Shown here one piece after another: positions 55,246 through 64,000 of a stretch of 64,000 nt of DNA. The position numbers and the translations under genes were made by a program. The notes under the pieces are model-generated. The model was not told the DNA's origin. It did no database searches and was given only the letters and a program-made list of their open reading frames with translations. The DNA comes from Pseudoxanthomonas sp. YR558 (GTDB taxonomy: Bacteria > Pseudomonadota > Gammaproteobacteria > Xanthomonadales > Xanthomonadaceae). Numbering within the stretch: position 1 is the stretch's first letter; every line of letters starts with the position of its first letter. The stretch is from NCBI RefSeq assembly GCF_900116385.1, contig NZ_FPCI01000002.1, positions 1,054,001 through 1,118,000 of the forward strand, given 5' to 3'.

Positions 55246-55818
55246 ATGAGCATCAAGAGCGACCGTTGGATCCGCCGCATGGCCGAAGAGCAGGGCATGA
55301 TCGAGCCGTTCGAGCCGGGACAGGTGAAGCAGGCCAACGGCGAGCGCATCGTCAGCTACGGCACGTCCAGTTACGGCTACGACGTGCGCTGCTCGCGCGA
55401 GTTCAAGGTATTCACCAACATCAACTCCACGATCGTCGACCCCAAGCACTTCGATCCGAAGAGCTTCGTGGACATCGAGGCCGACGAATGCATCATCCCG
55501 CCCAACAGTTTCGCGTTGGCGCGTACGGTCGAGTTCTTCCGCATCCCGCGCGATACGCTGGTGGTCTGCCTCGGCAAGAGCACCTATGCGCGCTGCGGCA
55601 TCATCGTCAACGTGACCCCGCTGGAGCCGGAGTGGGAAGGCCACGTGACGCTGGAGTTCAGCAACACCACGCCGCTGCCGGCGCGCATCTACGCGAATGA
55701 AGGCGTCGCGCAAATGCTGTTCTTCCAGTCCGATGCCGACGATGTCTGCGAGACCAGCTACAAGGATCGCGGCGGCAAGTACCAGGGCCAGACCGGCGTG
55801 ACGCTGCCGCGCACCTGA
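55246..55818 (+). CDS. dcd: dCTP deaminase
   Basis: A 190-residue enzyme making dUTP for thymidylate synthesis. ATG 55246 is preceded by AGGA. Seen: [20 protein letters not shown], the catalytic region [22 protein letters not shown], and C-terminal [15 protein letters not shown]. Follows apbC, a common gammaproteobacterial pairing. Confidence 0.97.
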   Translation: MSIKSDRWIRRMAEEQGMIEPFEPGQVKQANGERIVSYGTSSYGYDVRCSREFKVFTNINSTIVDPKHFDPKSFVDIEADECIIPPNSFALARTVEFFRIPRDTLVVCLGKSTYARCGIIVNVTPLEPEWEGHVTLEFSNTTPLPARIYANEGVAQMLFFQSDADDVCETSYKDRGGKYQGQTGVTLPRT

Positions 55819-55854
55819 TATCTCTCTTCAGCCAACGTAACGCAGGGAAGCACG

Positions 55855-56391
55855 ATGCAAACACCGCCGCCGATGCCGCAGGACCCCTATCGCACGCCTG
55901 ATGCGGAGGTCGCGTCGACGCCCGGCACTGGGCTCGACCCGGCAATCCGCGCGTTGCGGCTAGTTGCGGTCCTGATCGATGGCTGCATCGCCTTAGTGGT
56001 GATGGTGCCGTTGATGTTCATGGGCGGCTATTGGGAAGCGGCGTTCGAGGCGGGGCGCTCGGGCGGGTTCGGCCTGATGCCGCTGGGCACCACGCTGCTG
56101 TGGGCCGCCGTGGGGTTCCTCGTGTTCGTGCTGATCCAGGGCTATCCGTTGCAGATGACGGGACAGACCTGGGGCAAGAAACTGCTCTCGCTCAAGATCG
56201 TCGACCTGCAGGGCAACAAGCCGCCGCTCGCGGACCTGCTGTTGAAGCGGTACCTGCCCACGCACGCGATCGCGAACCTGCCGTGCCTGGGCCTGATCTA
56301 CGTACTGGTGGATTCGCTGATGATCTTCCGCGCCGATCAGCGCTGCGTGCATGACCTGATCGCCGGCACGCGGGTCGTCAAGACGTCCTGA
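55855..56391 (+). CDS. RDD family membrane protein
   Basis: A 178-residue protein; AGGGAAG precedes ATG 55855. Pro-rich head DPYRTPDAEVAS, then an RDD domain: RALRLVAVLIDGCIALVVMV, TLLWAAVGFLVFVLIQGYP, TGQTWGKKLLSLKIVD, DSLMIFRADQRCVHDLIAGTRVV. The Arg of the first RDD segment is present with Asp displaced, within family variation. Ends three bases before the convergent HIT gene. Transport role speculative. Confidence 0.88.
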   Translation: MQTPPPMPQDPYRTPDAEVASTPGTGLDPAIRALRLVAVLIDGCIALVVMVPLMFMGGYWEAAFEAGRSGGFGLMPLGTTLLWAAVGFLVFVLIQGYPLQMTGQTWGKKLLSLKIVDLQGNKPPLADLLLKRYLPTHAIANLPCLGLIYVLVDSLMIFRADQRCVHDLIAGTRVVKTS

Positions 56392-56394
56392 TCC

Positions 56395-56802
56395 CTACGC
56401 CAGGCGCTGGCGCCAGCTATAGACCCGGGCTTCCAGGGCCGCCGGGTCGTGGCGTACCGCAGTCCCGCTGCCCCACACCGGCCCCGGCCAAGCAGCATCG
56501 CCTTCGTGGCGTCCCACCAGATGCACGTGCAACTGGCGCACGATGTTGCCCAGCGCGCCGATATTGAGCTTCTCCACGCCGGCCTGAGCACGGATGAGCT
56601 GCCCGGCCTGGTTGATCTCCGCAAGCAGCAGGCGCTGTTGTCCGCCATCCAGCTCCAGCCATTCGCTGACGCCGTTCACGCGTGGCACCAGCACCAGCCA
56701 CGGAAAGCGGGTGTCGTCCATCAGGCGGACCTGCGACAGCGGTCCGTCGGCGATGAAGGCGCTGTCGGCAGCCAGGCGGGGATCGAGGACGAAGTCGGTC
56801 AT
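56395..56802 (-). CDS. HIT-family nucleotide-binding protein
   Basis: A 135-residue protein. FVLDPRLAADSAFIADGPLSQVRLMDD opens, and NIGALGNIVRQLHVHLVGRHEGDAAWPGPVWG carries the His motif as HxHxxxR, not the canonical HxHxHxx; related proteobacterial proteins share this variant. ATG 56802 overlaps the dienelactone hydrolase stop (ATGA). Likely a nucleotide phosphoramidase or hydrolase, activity uncertain. Confidence 0.85.
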   Translation of the reverse strand: MTDFVLDPRLAADSAFIADGPLSQVRLMDDTRFPWLVLVPRVNGVSEWLELDGGQQRLLLAEINQAGQLIRAQAGVEKLNIGALGNIVRQLHVHLVGRHEGDAAWPGPVWGSGTAVRHDPAALEARVYSWRQRLA

Positions 56803-57458
56803 GCGAGGTTCCGTGCGAAAAAATCGAGGGTGCGTTCGCGCGCCAGGCGCGCACTGGCGGGATCGTAATCCGCGCGCAGGTCGCAGTTGAAACCATGGCC
56901 GGCGGGATAGGTGAAGACCTCCATCTGCGGCAACGCGTCCCGATGGGCCTGGACCATCTCGGGCGGGATGGAAGTATCCCGTTCGCCAAAGTGGAACATC
57001 ACGGGCGCGCGCGGCGTTTCTTGGAGAAAGGGCAGGTTGCGCGCCCCGTAGTAGCTGACCGACGGCAAGCCCAGCCGCAGTGTGGCCAGCAGGGCGACGG
57101 TGCCGCCCCAGCAGTAGCCCACGGTACCGACGTTGCCTTCGCCCGCCAGCGACTCGGCGGCGGCACGGGTGATGTCCGCAGCACGTTCGAGGCCCAGTGA
57201 CGTGATCAGCGACTTTCCGCGTGCGATGCCTTCGGCGTCGTACTCCAGCTCCAGGCCGGGTTCGATCGGATCGAAGTAGGCCGGCGCCAGCGCGATGTAT
57301 CCCTCCCGCGCGAAGCCCTCGGCCACGGTGCGGATGTGCGGGTTGACGCCGAAGATCTCCTGCGCCACGACCAGCGCACCGCGCGGCACGCCCTCGGGAT
57401 CGGCCCGCCAGGCATGGATGCGGCCGTGTGGGGACTCGAAAGGCAGCCATTGGCCCAT
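56799..57458 (-). CDS. Dienelactone hydrolase family protein
   Basis: A 219-residue alpha/beta hydrolase. Nucleophile Cys in VGYCWGGTVALLA, Asp in FGERDTSIPPEM, His in PAGHGFNCD, with GALVVAQEIFGVNPHIRTVAEGFAREGYIALAP up front, as in carboxymethylenebutenolidase. GGAG lies before ATG 57458. Substrate probably not chlorocatechol-derived here; no pathway genes accompany it. Confidence 0.92.
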   Translation of the reverse strand: MGQWLPFESPHGRIHAWRADPEGVPRGALVVAQEIFGVNPHIRTVAEGFAREGYIALAPAYFDPIEPGLELEYDAEGIARGKSLITSLGLERAADITRAAAESLAGEGNVGTVGYCWGGTVALLATLRLGLPSVSYYGARNLPFLQETPRAPVMFHFGERDTSIPPEMVQAHRDALPQMEVFTYPAGHGFNCDLRADYDPASARLARERTLDFFARNLA

Positions 57459-57558
57459 GGGTGCGCTCCGTTCTTGGGGGCGGACTAGTGTAGGCGCCGC
57501 GGGGTGCGCGGCGAGCGCAGTCTGAACGGCCCGGCCAGGCCTGCCGATGGCCCGGGGC

Positions 57559-57564
57559 TATAAT
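57559..57564 (+). promoter_or_regulatory. -10 box of rimO
   Basis: GGCTATAATCCGCGG contains a consensus TATAAT 33 bases before the rimO ATG, giving a leader of about 27 bases. The string resembles the -10 region before pirin (GGCTATAATTCC). Confidence 0.55.
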
Positions 57565-57597
57565 CCGCGGCCCCGTACACGCCGCCGCCGTACTCCC

Positions 57598-58959
57598 ATG
57601 TCCCTGCAGAACCCCAAGGTGGGCTTCGTCAGCCTCGGCTGTCCGAAAGCCCTGGTCGATTCCGAACGCATCCTCACCCAGCTTCGCGTGGAGGGATACG
57701 ACATCGTGCCGACCTACGACGCAGCGGACGTGGTGGTGGTGAACACCTGCGGGTTCATCGATTCCGCCGTGGCCGAATCGCTCGATGCCATCGGCGAAGC
57801 GATGAACGAGAACGGCAAGGTCATCGTCACCGGCTGCCTGGGCAAGCGCCCGGAACAGATCCGCGAGCAATACCCGGACGTGCTGTCGATCAGCGGTCCG
57901 CAGGACTACCAGAGCGTGATGGAAGCGCTGCACGCGGCGCTGCCGCCGAAGCACGATCCCTTCGTCGACCTGGTGCCGGACTACGGCGTCAAGCTGACGC
58001 CGCGGCATTACGCGTACCTGAAGATTTCCGAAGGCTGCAACCACCGCTGCAGCTTCTGCATCATCCCGTCGATGCGTGGCGACCTGGTGTCGCGCCCGGT
58101 CGATGACGTGCTGCGCGAGGCCGAGCGCCTGGTGCGCGGCGGCGTGAAGGAACTGCTGGTGGTGTCGCAGGACACGTCGGCCTACGGCGTGGACGTGAAG
58201 TACGCCGAGCGCGAATGGCGCGGCAAGGCGTACCAGACACGGATGAAGGCGTTGTGCGAGGGTCTGGGCGAACTCGATGCCTGGGTGCGCATGCATTACG
58301 TCTACCCGTATCCGCACGTCGACGACGTGATTCCGCTGATGGCCGAAGGCAAGGTACTGCCTTACCTGGATATTCCTTTCCAGCACGCCAGCCCGCGCAT
58401 CCTCAAACTGATGAAGCGTCCCGGCGCCGTCGACAAGACGCTGGAGCGCGTGAAGCGCTGGCGTTCGATCAGTCCCGACATCACCCTGCGCTCGACCTTC
58501 ATCGTCGGCTTCCCCGGCGAGACGGAGCAGGAGTTCGAGGAACTCCTGCAGTTCCTCGACGAAGCGCAGCTGGACCGCGTCGGTGCGTTCGCCTACTCGC
58601 CGGTCGAAGGCGCGGCAGCCAACCTGTTGCCGGACCCGGTGCCGGAAGAAGTGAAGCAGGAGCGCCTGGCCCGTTTCATGGAGAAGCAGGCGGAGATCTC
58701 CGCCGCGCGCCTCGAAGCGAAGATCGGCACGGTGCAGCAGTGCCTGGTGGACCTGATCGAAGACGATATCGCCGTCGCGCGTTCGAAGGCCGATGCGCCG
58801 GAGATCGATGGTCTGGTGCATATTCAGAATGGCGGCGAATTGGGGCTGCGCGTCGGCCAGTTCGTCGACGTGGAAATCACCGAGAGCGACGAGCACGACC
58901 TGATTGGCGATGCGATCGTCGAAACGGCGGGGCGCCCGCTCGACGTCAAGATGCTGTGA
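57598..58959 (+). CDS. rimO: Ribosomal protein S12 methylthiotransferase RimO
   Basis: A 453-residue radical-SAM enzyme modifying Asp89 of S12. [19 protein letters not shown] (first Cys of the UPF0004 domain), [19 protein letters not shown], the radical-SAM triad in [17 protein letters not shown], and a C-terminal TRAM domain. ATG 57598 gives the family N-terminus [13 protein letters not shown]. Confidence 0.97.
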   Translation: MSLQNPKVGFVSLGCPKALVDSERILTQLRVEGYDIVPTYDAADVVVVNTCGFIDSAVAESLDAIGEAMNENGKVIVTGCLGKRPEQIREQYPDVLSISGPQDYQSVMEALHAALPPKHDPFVDLVPDYGVKLTPRHYAYLKISEGCNHRCSFCIIPSMRGDLVSRPVDDVLREAERLVRGGVKELLVVSQDTSAYGVDVKYAEREWRGKAYQTRMKALCEGLGELDAWVRMHYVYPYPHVDDVIPLMAEGKVLPYLDIPFQHASPRILKLMKRPGAVDKTLERVKRWRSISPDITLRSTFIVGFPGETEQEFEELLQFLDEAQLDRVGAFAYSPVEGAAANLLPDPVPEEVKQERLARFMEKQAEISAARLEAKIGTVQQCLVDLIEDDIAVARSKADAPEIDGLVHIQNGGELGLRVGQFVDVEITESDEHDLIGDAIVETAGRPLDVKML

Positions 58960-59783
58960 CCGGGCCGGCGACGGGCGCGCATGCAGGCAACGGCCGGCGT
59001 CGTTTCGTCGCTCCCCTGCGCGGGCACGTCGATGCCGCATGCTTTCGGCATCCCCTGTTCGATGGGTATGGCGAGTACCGGGACCTGCTGACGGCCCCGC
59101 ACTGGCCCGACATCGAAACCCTCAATACGCGGATGCCGCTCTCCGGGCCTCGTTTCGCGAGACAGGATGCCGGCTTGCTTGCCGACGGGCTGCATTACGA
59201 AGCGCGGACCGCGCAGGGGTGCATCGCCACGCGTGCGGATAACTGGCATGACTTGTTCAACGCGATGGTCTGGCTGCGTCATCCGACTCTCAAGCACGCA
59301 CTCAACCAGCAGCAGTGCGGGCACATCGCGCGCATGGGCTCGCGTGAGCGCAGTCCCGCGCAGCAGGCGCTAACCCAGTTCGATGAAAGCGGCGTCATCG
59401 TGCAGGTACGCGATGCGACACTGCTGGATCTGTGGGACCGGCACGACTGGGTGGCACTGTTCCATGCGAACGCCGCACGCTGGCACGATGGCGGCATCAG
59501 CATCGCTGCGGTGGTGGGGCATGCGCTGATGGAACAGGTGTTGGTGCCCGGGCGCTTGCTGGTCGGCAAGGGCCTGGTGGTACTCGGCGATCCGGCAGAC
59601 GCACTCAAGCACGTGGTCGAATCGATTTCAGCGGGCGCGACCCTTACTACGCCAAGCGAACTGCGTCCGCTGCCACTGGCCGGCATTCCCGGGTGGCATG
59701 CAGGACAGGATGCGGCGTTCTACGGACAGCAGGACTACTTCCGTCCGTTGCGGGACGGCCGCGTTTACCCGCGACCGTTGTGA
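58956..59783 (+). CDS. DUF3025 family protein
   Basis: A 275-residue soluble protein. The proposed GTG 58956 overlaps the rimO stop (GTGA); upstream frame is a shadow of rimO. Seen: [51 protein letters not shown], the DUF3025 signature, and GPGRLL-like [18 protein letters not shown]. No known function. Convergent with greB, three bases apart. Confidence 0.87.
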   Translation: MTGPATGAHAGNGRRRFVAPLRGHVDAACFRHPLFDGYGEYRDLLTAPHWPDIETLNTRMPLSGPRFARQDAGLLADGLHYEARTAQGCIATRADNWHDLFNAMVWLRHPTLKHALNQQQCGHIARMGSRERSPAQQALTQFDESGVIVQVRDATLLDLWDRHDWVALFHANAARWHDGGISIAAVVGHALMEQVLVPGRLLVGKGLVVLGDPADALKHVVESISAGATLTTPSELRPLPLAGIPGWHAGQDAAFYGQQDYFRPLRDGRVYPRPL

Positions 59784-59786
59784 GGA

Positions 59787-60290
59787 TCAGCTCGCGTAGC
59801 TGACATCCACCAGCACGAAGTGGGTAATGCCGCCAGGGAGTTCGACCGAGAATTCATCGTCGATGCGCTTCTTCAACAATGCGCGCGCAAGCGGCGAATC
59901 GATGCTGATCCAGCCGCGCGTCGCCTCGGTCTCGTCGGGACCGACGATGCGGTAACGCGAGGTTTCGCCGCTGGCGATGTTCTCCAGCTCGATGGTGGCG
60001 CCGAAGAACACGGCGTCGGGATCGCTGGGCGCGGTGTCGACCACGCGCAGCACTTCCAGGCGCTTGCTCAGGTAGCGCACGCGCCGGTCGATCTCGCCGA
60101 GCTGCTTCTTGCGGTAGGTGTACTCCGCGTTCTCGGAGCGGTCGCCTTCCGCGGCGGCAGCGGCCAAGGCCTTCACCACCTCGGGGCGACGCACGCGCCA
60201 CAGATCATCCAGTTCCGCCTTGAGGCGATCATGGCCTTCGCGGGTGATCAGGGCGGTACTCTTCTCGCCCGGCGGGCGCCAGCGCGACAC
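59787..60290 (-). CDS. greB: Transcription elongation factor GreB
   Basis: A 167-residue cleavage factor rescuing backtracked RNA polymerase. N-terminal coiled coil: [55 protein letters not shown] with the acidic tip DRSENAEY; C-terminal FKBP-like domain ([24 protein letters not shown]). GTG start at 60290, one base past the previous gene's stop. Confidence 0.95.
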   Translation of the reverse strand: MSRWRPPGEKSTALITREGHDRLKAELDDLWRVRRPEVVKALAAAAAEGDRSENAEYTYRKKQLGEIDRRVRYLSKRLEVLRVVDTAPSDPDAVFFGATIELENIASGETSRYRIVGPDETEATRGWISIDSPLARALLKKRIDDEFSVELPGGITHFVLVDVSYAS

Positions 60291-60291
60291 G

Positions 60292-60690
60292 TCAGTGTTC
60301 TCCGGCGGCTTCCGCGCGCCGCAACGTGCGCCCGCGCGGATCCTCGATCGGCTCGATGCAGCTACCCGCGGTCAACACCAGCAGATCGTCGTCATGGATG
60401 GCGAACTCCTGCGCAGGTTGACCGTCTTCCGGCGCGAGCTGCACGCAGGTGCCGTTCCATGTCACCGACCAGCGGCCGGCGCGTTTGGGTGCCGCCTGCA
60501 AGTCGTCCTGGCAGTGCGCTTCCAGCACGTATCGGCCGTCAGCCCCCAGGTCAAGCAACACGTCCTGCGATGCGCAGGCTTCCGCCGGCAAGCTGCCGAA
60601 AAACGTGCCGGCGAAGGTCGGTGGCGTCGGATTGGCGGCGGAAGCCGCCAGCGACAACGCGCAGGTCAACGGTACGAAACGCCACTTCAT
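60292..60690 (-). CDS. Small secreted NlpE-like protein
   Basis: A 132-residue protein with signal peptide [53 protein letters not shown] resembles the NlpE N-terminal barrel (G.LPCADC..), and [17 protein letters not shown] follows the same pattern, but no lipobox is placed at the signal end and the CxxC metal motif is missing. It lies one base upstream of greB and eight downstream of the ATPase gene. Role in envelope sensing is speculative. Confidence 0.72.
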   Translation of the reverse strand: MKWRFVPLTCALSLAASAANPTPPTFAGTFFGSLPAEACASQDVLLDLGADGRYVLEAHCQDDLQAAPKRAGRWSVTWNGTCVQLAPEDGQPAQEFAIHDDDLLVLTAGSCIEPIEDPRGRTLRRAEAAGEH

Positions 60691-60698
60691 GCGCGTGA

Positions 60699-62201
60699 TC
60701 AGCGACGTCCGCCGAAGATGCTGCCCAGGATGCCACGCACGATCTGGTTGCCCAGCTTGGTGCCGACCGTGCGCGTGGTCTGCTTGGCCATCGTCTCGAT
60801 CATGCCCTGGCGACGCTTGGTGCCGAACACCGCGTCCTTCACGGCTTGGCCGAAGCCGCCGGCGTCGGGATCGTCCTGCTCGGTCTTCGCGGGCGGCGCC
60901 TGGGCGGCCTGCGTTGCGGTCTCGGCGCGCTTGGCGAGCATTTCCGCAGCGGACTCGCGATCGACGCGGGTATCGTACTTGCCGCCGACGGGGCTGCCGT
61001 TGCGTACCTGCTGGCGTTCGCCTTCGTTGATCGCGCCCATCCGGCAGCGCGGCGGCGACACCATCGTCTGCTGCACGGGCGAGGGGATGCCCTTGTCCTG
61101 CAGCGTCGACACCAGCGCTTCGCCGGTGCCGAGCTTGGAGATCGCCTGGGCCACGTCGAGCTTGGGATTCGGCACGAAGGTCTCGGCGGCGGTCTTCACC
61201 GCCTTCTGGTCGCGCGGCGTGAACGCGCGCAACGCATGCTGCACGCGGTTGCCCAGCTGGCCGAGGATGTTGTCCGGCACGTCGTCGGGGAACTGCGAGC
61301 AGAAGTAGACGCCCACGCCCTTGGAGCGGATCAGCCGCACAACCTGTTCGATGCGCTGCTGCAACGCGGGCGGGGAGTCGTCGAACAGCAGGTGTGCTTC
61401 GTCGAAGACGAACACGAGCTTGGGTTTGTCCAGGTCGCCGACTTCCGGCAGTGTCTCGAACAGTTCGGACAGCAGCCACAGCAGGAAGCTGGAATACAGG
61501 CGCGGCTTCAGGATCAGCTGATCCGCCGCGAGGATGCCGATCACGCCGCGGCCATCGGTGTTCGTGCGCATCAGATCGGCCAGTTCCAGCGCCGGTTCGC
61601 CGAAGAACATCTCGCCGCCTTCCTGTTCCAGCCGCAGCAGCGCGCGCTGGATGGCGCCGACCGACTGCGTGCTCACCAGGCCGTAGCTGGTGGAAATGTC
61701 CTTGCGCTCGGCGGCGACCAGCCCCAGCAGGGCACGCAGGTCTTCCAGGTCGAGCAGCAGCAGCCCGCGGTCGTCGGCGAGCTTGAACACGATGTCGAGC
61801 ACGCCGCTCTGGGTGTCGTTGAGTTCGAGGATGCGCGAGAGCAGGGTGGGGCCCATCTCGCTGACCGTCGTGCGGACTGGATGGCCCAGCTTGCCGTAGA
61901 GATCCCAGAAGATCACCGGATTCGCACCCGGCGCGTAGTCGGCGATGCCGATGTCCTTCGCGCGCTGCAGCACCTTCTCGCTGCCGTCGCCTGCGGCGGC
62001 CAGGCCGGCCACGTCACCCTTCACGTCGGCCATGAACACGGGCACGCCCATCCGCGAGAACCCTTCCGCGAGTGTCATCAGCGTGACCGTCTTGCCGGTG
62101 CCGGTGGCGCCGGCCACCAGGCCGTGGCGGTTGCCGAACTTCGGCTGCAGGGTGACCGGAATGTCGTCGGTGACGCCCTTGCCCAGCAGGATCGGATCCA
62201 T
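60699..62201 (-). CDS. HerA-like ATPase (DUF853, YjgR family)
   Basis: A 500-residue P-loop protein. Walker A VAGATGTGKTVTLMTLAEG near 30-48, Walker B LVFVFDEAHLLFDD, and C-terminal LGTGEALVSTLQDKGIPSPVQQTMVSPP are all typical of YjgR/DUF853, relatives of HerA DNA translocases. GAGG precedes ATG 62201. The C-terminal 90 residues are charged and Ala-rich with a basic glycine-rich end (GILGSIFGGRR). Confidence 0.93.
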   Translation of the reverse strand: MDPILLGKGVTDDIPVTLQPKFGNRHGLVAGATGTGKTVTLMTLAEGFSRMGVPVFMADVKGDVAGLAAAGDGSEKVLQRAKDIGIADYAPGANPVIFWDLYGKLGHPVRTTVSEMGPTLLSRILELNDTQSGVLDIVFKLADDRGLLLLDLEDLRALLGLVAAERKDISTSYGLVSTQSVGAIQRALLRLEQEGGEMFFGEPALELADLMRTNTDGRGVIGILAADQLILKPRLYSSFLLWLLSELFETLPEVGDLDKPKLVFVFDEAHLLFDDSPPALQQRIEQVVRLIRSKGVGVYFCSQFPDDVPDNILGQLGNRVQHALRAFTPRDQKAVKTAAETFVPNPKLDVAQAISKLGTGEALVSTLQDKGIPSPVQQTMVSPPRCRMGAINEGERQQVRNGSPVGGKYDTRVDRESAAEMLAKRAETATQAAQAPPAKTEQDDPDAGGFGQAVKDAVFGTKRRQGMIETMAKQTTRTVGTKLGNQIVRGILGSIFGGRR

Positions 62202-62336
62202 GTTCAACCTCGCGTGGTGATGGCCCGATTCTAGCGGCAGTACATGAGCGGTGGTGCAACATTCCATGACGTCCGACCTTGCCCGCGGCGCGCGGGCGGG
62301 GCTACCCTCCCGACTCACACTCTGGATGCTTGCCTG

Positions 62337-63917
62337 ATGTCCTTCGCAGTTCCTGCTTGCCTGCGCTACTGGCCTGTCCTGGCCACCTTGTCCCTGTTGC
62401 TGGTCTCGCCCGTCTCCCATGCCCAGCGCGTCTCCGCGCGCGACCGTGTCGCTGTCGACGCGTTGGAGCAGCGCATGGCCGCTGCCGAGAAGCGCTACCG
62501 CGACGGGCTGGTGCTGGTGGCCAATAGCGATCCGCGCGGTGCGGGCGAGAGCGACGCGGCGCTGGAGGACATGGAGGACGTGCTGGACGCCTGCATCAAG
62601 CAGCGCGGTTGCCAGGTGCACACGTTGCTAGCCAGCTACAAGCGGCTGTTGAAGGACAACGCCGACGGACAGACCGCCGACGCGGAAGACGAGGGCGACG
62701 CCATCGACGCCCTCGACGACGGCACCGATCACGCGACGCCCGCCGGCGCCGCCGTGCAGGAGACGGCCCGCACGGCGGCCCTGCTCAATGACCAGCGCCA
62801 CGCCTTCGACCGCATGGTCGAGTACAACCCCGCCATCCAGGCCGGTATCCGCCGCTGGCTGACCGACATGCGACCGGCGCTGATCGACAGCTACGAGAAC
62901 TACCAGAACATGCGCGCCGAGCTGTATCCCGCGTGGGAGCGCAGCGGACTGCCGGAAGCCCTGCTATTCGGCATCATGGCCAAGGAATCCAACGGCAAGG
63001 TGCATTCGACCTCGCGCGCCGGCGCGGCGGGACCCATGCAGTTCATGTTCAACACCGGTGCGCGCTTCGGGCTCGGCCGGGATGCCAGCGGTTTCGATAC
63101 GCGTTACGACCCCTATGCCTCCGGACAGGCCAGCGCGGCGTACATCAACGAGCGCATGCGAGGCCTGAATAACAACATCGAGCTCGCGCTGGCCGCCTAC
63201 AACGGTGGCGAAGGTCGTGCCGCGCGCGTGTATCGCGAGAACAGCGGCCTCGGGTTCTGGGACGACGTGGTCTACAGCCAGTTTCCTGGCGAGACGCGCG
63301 ACTACGTGCCGATGGTGATCGCGGCGGCGTGGCTGTTCCTGCACCCGCGCCAATACGGCCTGGAATTCCCGAAGGTCAACGCCCAGCCGGCGCCACTGAA
63401 GCTGGCGCGCGATGCCTCGATCTACGAGCTGACCATCTGCCTGGGCAACGGCGGCACCCGCGAGGGTTACATGCGCACGCTGCGCAACCTCAATCCGCGT
63501 TACCAGCCGGAGACGTGGATTCCAGCCGGCACCACCCTGAAAGCGAGCGCGCGCATCGCAGGTCTCTATGCGCGCTACTGCATCAACGGTCCACGCGCCG
63601 AGCTGGCCCGCACGCTGGTCAATGCGGATCCCGCCGCCGCCATTCGTCGCACGCAGCTCACCGGCAACGTCGCCGTCGGCGACGTAATGCCAGTGGCCGG
63701 CGTGCCGACCACGGTGGCGACAGGCGAGCCGAAGCCCGCCGAACCCAAGGCCAAGCAGGCCCGCGAGTACCGCGTCGCCAAGGGCGACACGTTGGGGCGC
63801 ATCTCCAAGCGCTTCCAATGCGATCAGAAGAAGCTCGCACGCGCGAACAACCTGAAGGCACCGGCTTACGCCGTACGACCGGGCCAGGAGCTCACGCTGG
63901 AAAGCTGCAAGAAGTAA
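62337..63917 (+). CDS. MltD-like lytic murein transglycosylase with LysM
   Basis: A 526-residue exported enzyme. Signal peptide to VSHAQR, an N-terminal 150-residue helical, acidic part, SLT domain (LFGIMAKESNGKVHSTSRAGAAGPMQFM with the catalytic Glu in AKES; ALAAYNGGEGRAARVYREN), then a single C-terminal LysM (YRVAKGDTLGRISKRFQCDQKKLARANNL). It cleaves peptidoglycan glycan strands. ATG 62337 chosen for the signal peptide. Confidence 0.92.
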   Translation: MSFAVPACLRYWPVLATLSLLLVSPVSHAQRVSARDRVAVDALEQRMAAAEKRYRDGLVLVANSDPRGAGESDAALEDMEDVLDACIKQRGCQVHTLLASYKRLLKDNADGQTADAEDEGDAIDALDDGTDHATPAGAAVQETARTAALLNDQRHAFDRMVEYNPAIQAGIRRWLTDMRPALIDSYENYQNMRAELYPAWERSGLPEALLFGIMAKESNGKVHSTSRAGAAGPMQFMFNTGARFGLGRDASGFDTRYDPYASGQASAAYINERMRGLNNNIELALAAYNGGEGRAARVYRENSGLGFWDDVVYSQFPGETRDYVPMVIAAAWLFLHPRQYGLEFPKVNAQPAPLKLARDASIYELTICLGNGGTREGYMRTLRNLNPRYQPETWIPAGTTLKASARIAGLYARYCINGPRAELARTLVNADPAAAIRRTQLTGNVAVGDVMPVAGVPTTVATGEPKPAEPKAKQAREYRVAKGDTLGRISKRFQCDQKKLARANNLKAPAYAVRPGQELTLESCKK

Positions 63918-63920
63918 CCG

Positions 63921-64000
63921 ATGGCGACGCCCACGGAAGGCAGTCGCATCGGCTGGACGCTCGCCATCGCCGCCAGCGCGGCGTTGGCGATCCTCGGCGC
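63921..64000 (+). CDS. Partial membrane protein at right edge
   Basis: ATG 63921, three bases after the transglycosylase stop with AAGAAG upstream, opens a frame MATPTEGSRIGWTLAIAA, with a hydrophobic segment from residue 12, running off the window after 26 codons. Too short to identify; probably co-transcribed with the transglycosylase. Confidence 0.6.
   Translation, partial: MATPTEGSRIGWTLAIAASAALAILG

Noticed and set aside
56395..59040. A single 881-codon minus-strand frame covering the HIT gene and antisense to rimO
   Set aside because: Only its last 135 codons (HIT protein) are real; the rest is antisense to rimO and out of frame with the dienelactone hydrolase.
1..64000. CRISPR arrays, insertion sequences, prophage, integrons
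   Set aside because: No regularly spaced repeats, transposase, integrase or phage structural genes were seen on either strand.

Overview
The window is about 64 kb of GC-rich, gene-dense bacterial chromosome. Gene content and order point to the gammaproteobacterial family Xanthomonadaceae (Lysobacteraceae), probably Pseudoxanthomonas or a close relative; this is inferred from protein style and synteny, not from a search. Signs include the blocks pcnB-folK-panBCD-pgi and queG/nnr-tsaE-amiC-mutL, a TonB receptor beside an S9 peptidase, GumN/TraB and GumB/GumC-like proteins, and many short -10 boxes placed directly before start codons. No phage, insertion sequence, CRISPR array or plasmid function was seen.

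Layout. 1-7823 (minus): a left-truncated exopolysaccharide operon, read leftward as nucleotide-sugar dehydrogenase, UDP-uronate epimerase, Wza/GumB-type lipoprotein, Wzz/GumC-type protein, a tyrosine-kinase-like ATPase with a broken P-loop, an outer-membrane beta-barrel and a putative polysaccharide lyase. 8040-10224 (plus): galE and a MASE2-GGDEF diguanylate cyclase. 10233-15744 (minus): thiD-hydrolase, YoaK-like and hypothetical membrane proteins, PIN-PhoH, and gcvR-bcp. 15911-18742: dapA with a BamC-like lipoprotein, fdxA, and pirin behind a palindromic operator. 18804-25159 (minus): an AraC regulator and a tightly coupled run wrbA, isochorismatase-like hydrolase, DoxX, Tat-exported amidohydrolase, MFS exporter and two XapX proteins. 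25312-30549: an orphan NarL-type regulator, a MipA-GNAT-metallohydrolase operon, and a convergent QseBC/PmrAB-like two-component system whose own promoter shares a TTAA-repeat box with the MipA promoter.

30698-43039 is housekeeping: tRNA-Glu(CTC), pcnB (apparently starting at ATT), folK, panB, panC, panD, pgi, queG, nnr, tsaE, amiC and mutL. Several promoters here have the -10 box ending 6-8 bases before ATG, implying leaderless mRNAs. 43041-51024 holds a DUF1684 lipoprotein, a TraB/GumN protein, a soluble RnfB-like ferredoxin, metG, small secreted proteins and an S9 peptidase; 51160-54042 is a large TonB-dependent receptor. 54287-64000 holds apbC, dcd, an RDD protein, HIT and dienelactone-hydrolase proteins, rimO-DUF3025, greB, an NlpE-like protein, a HerA-like ATPase, an MltD-like transglycosylase and the first 26 codons of another membrane protein.

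The most interesting candidates are the shared TTAA box linking the two-component system to the MipA operon, the run of leaderless promoters, the ATT start of pcnB, and the amidohydrolase/MFS/XapX operon.
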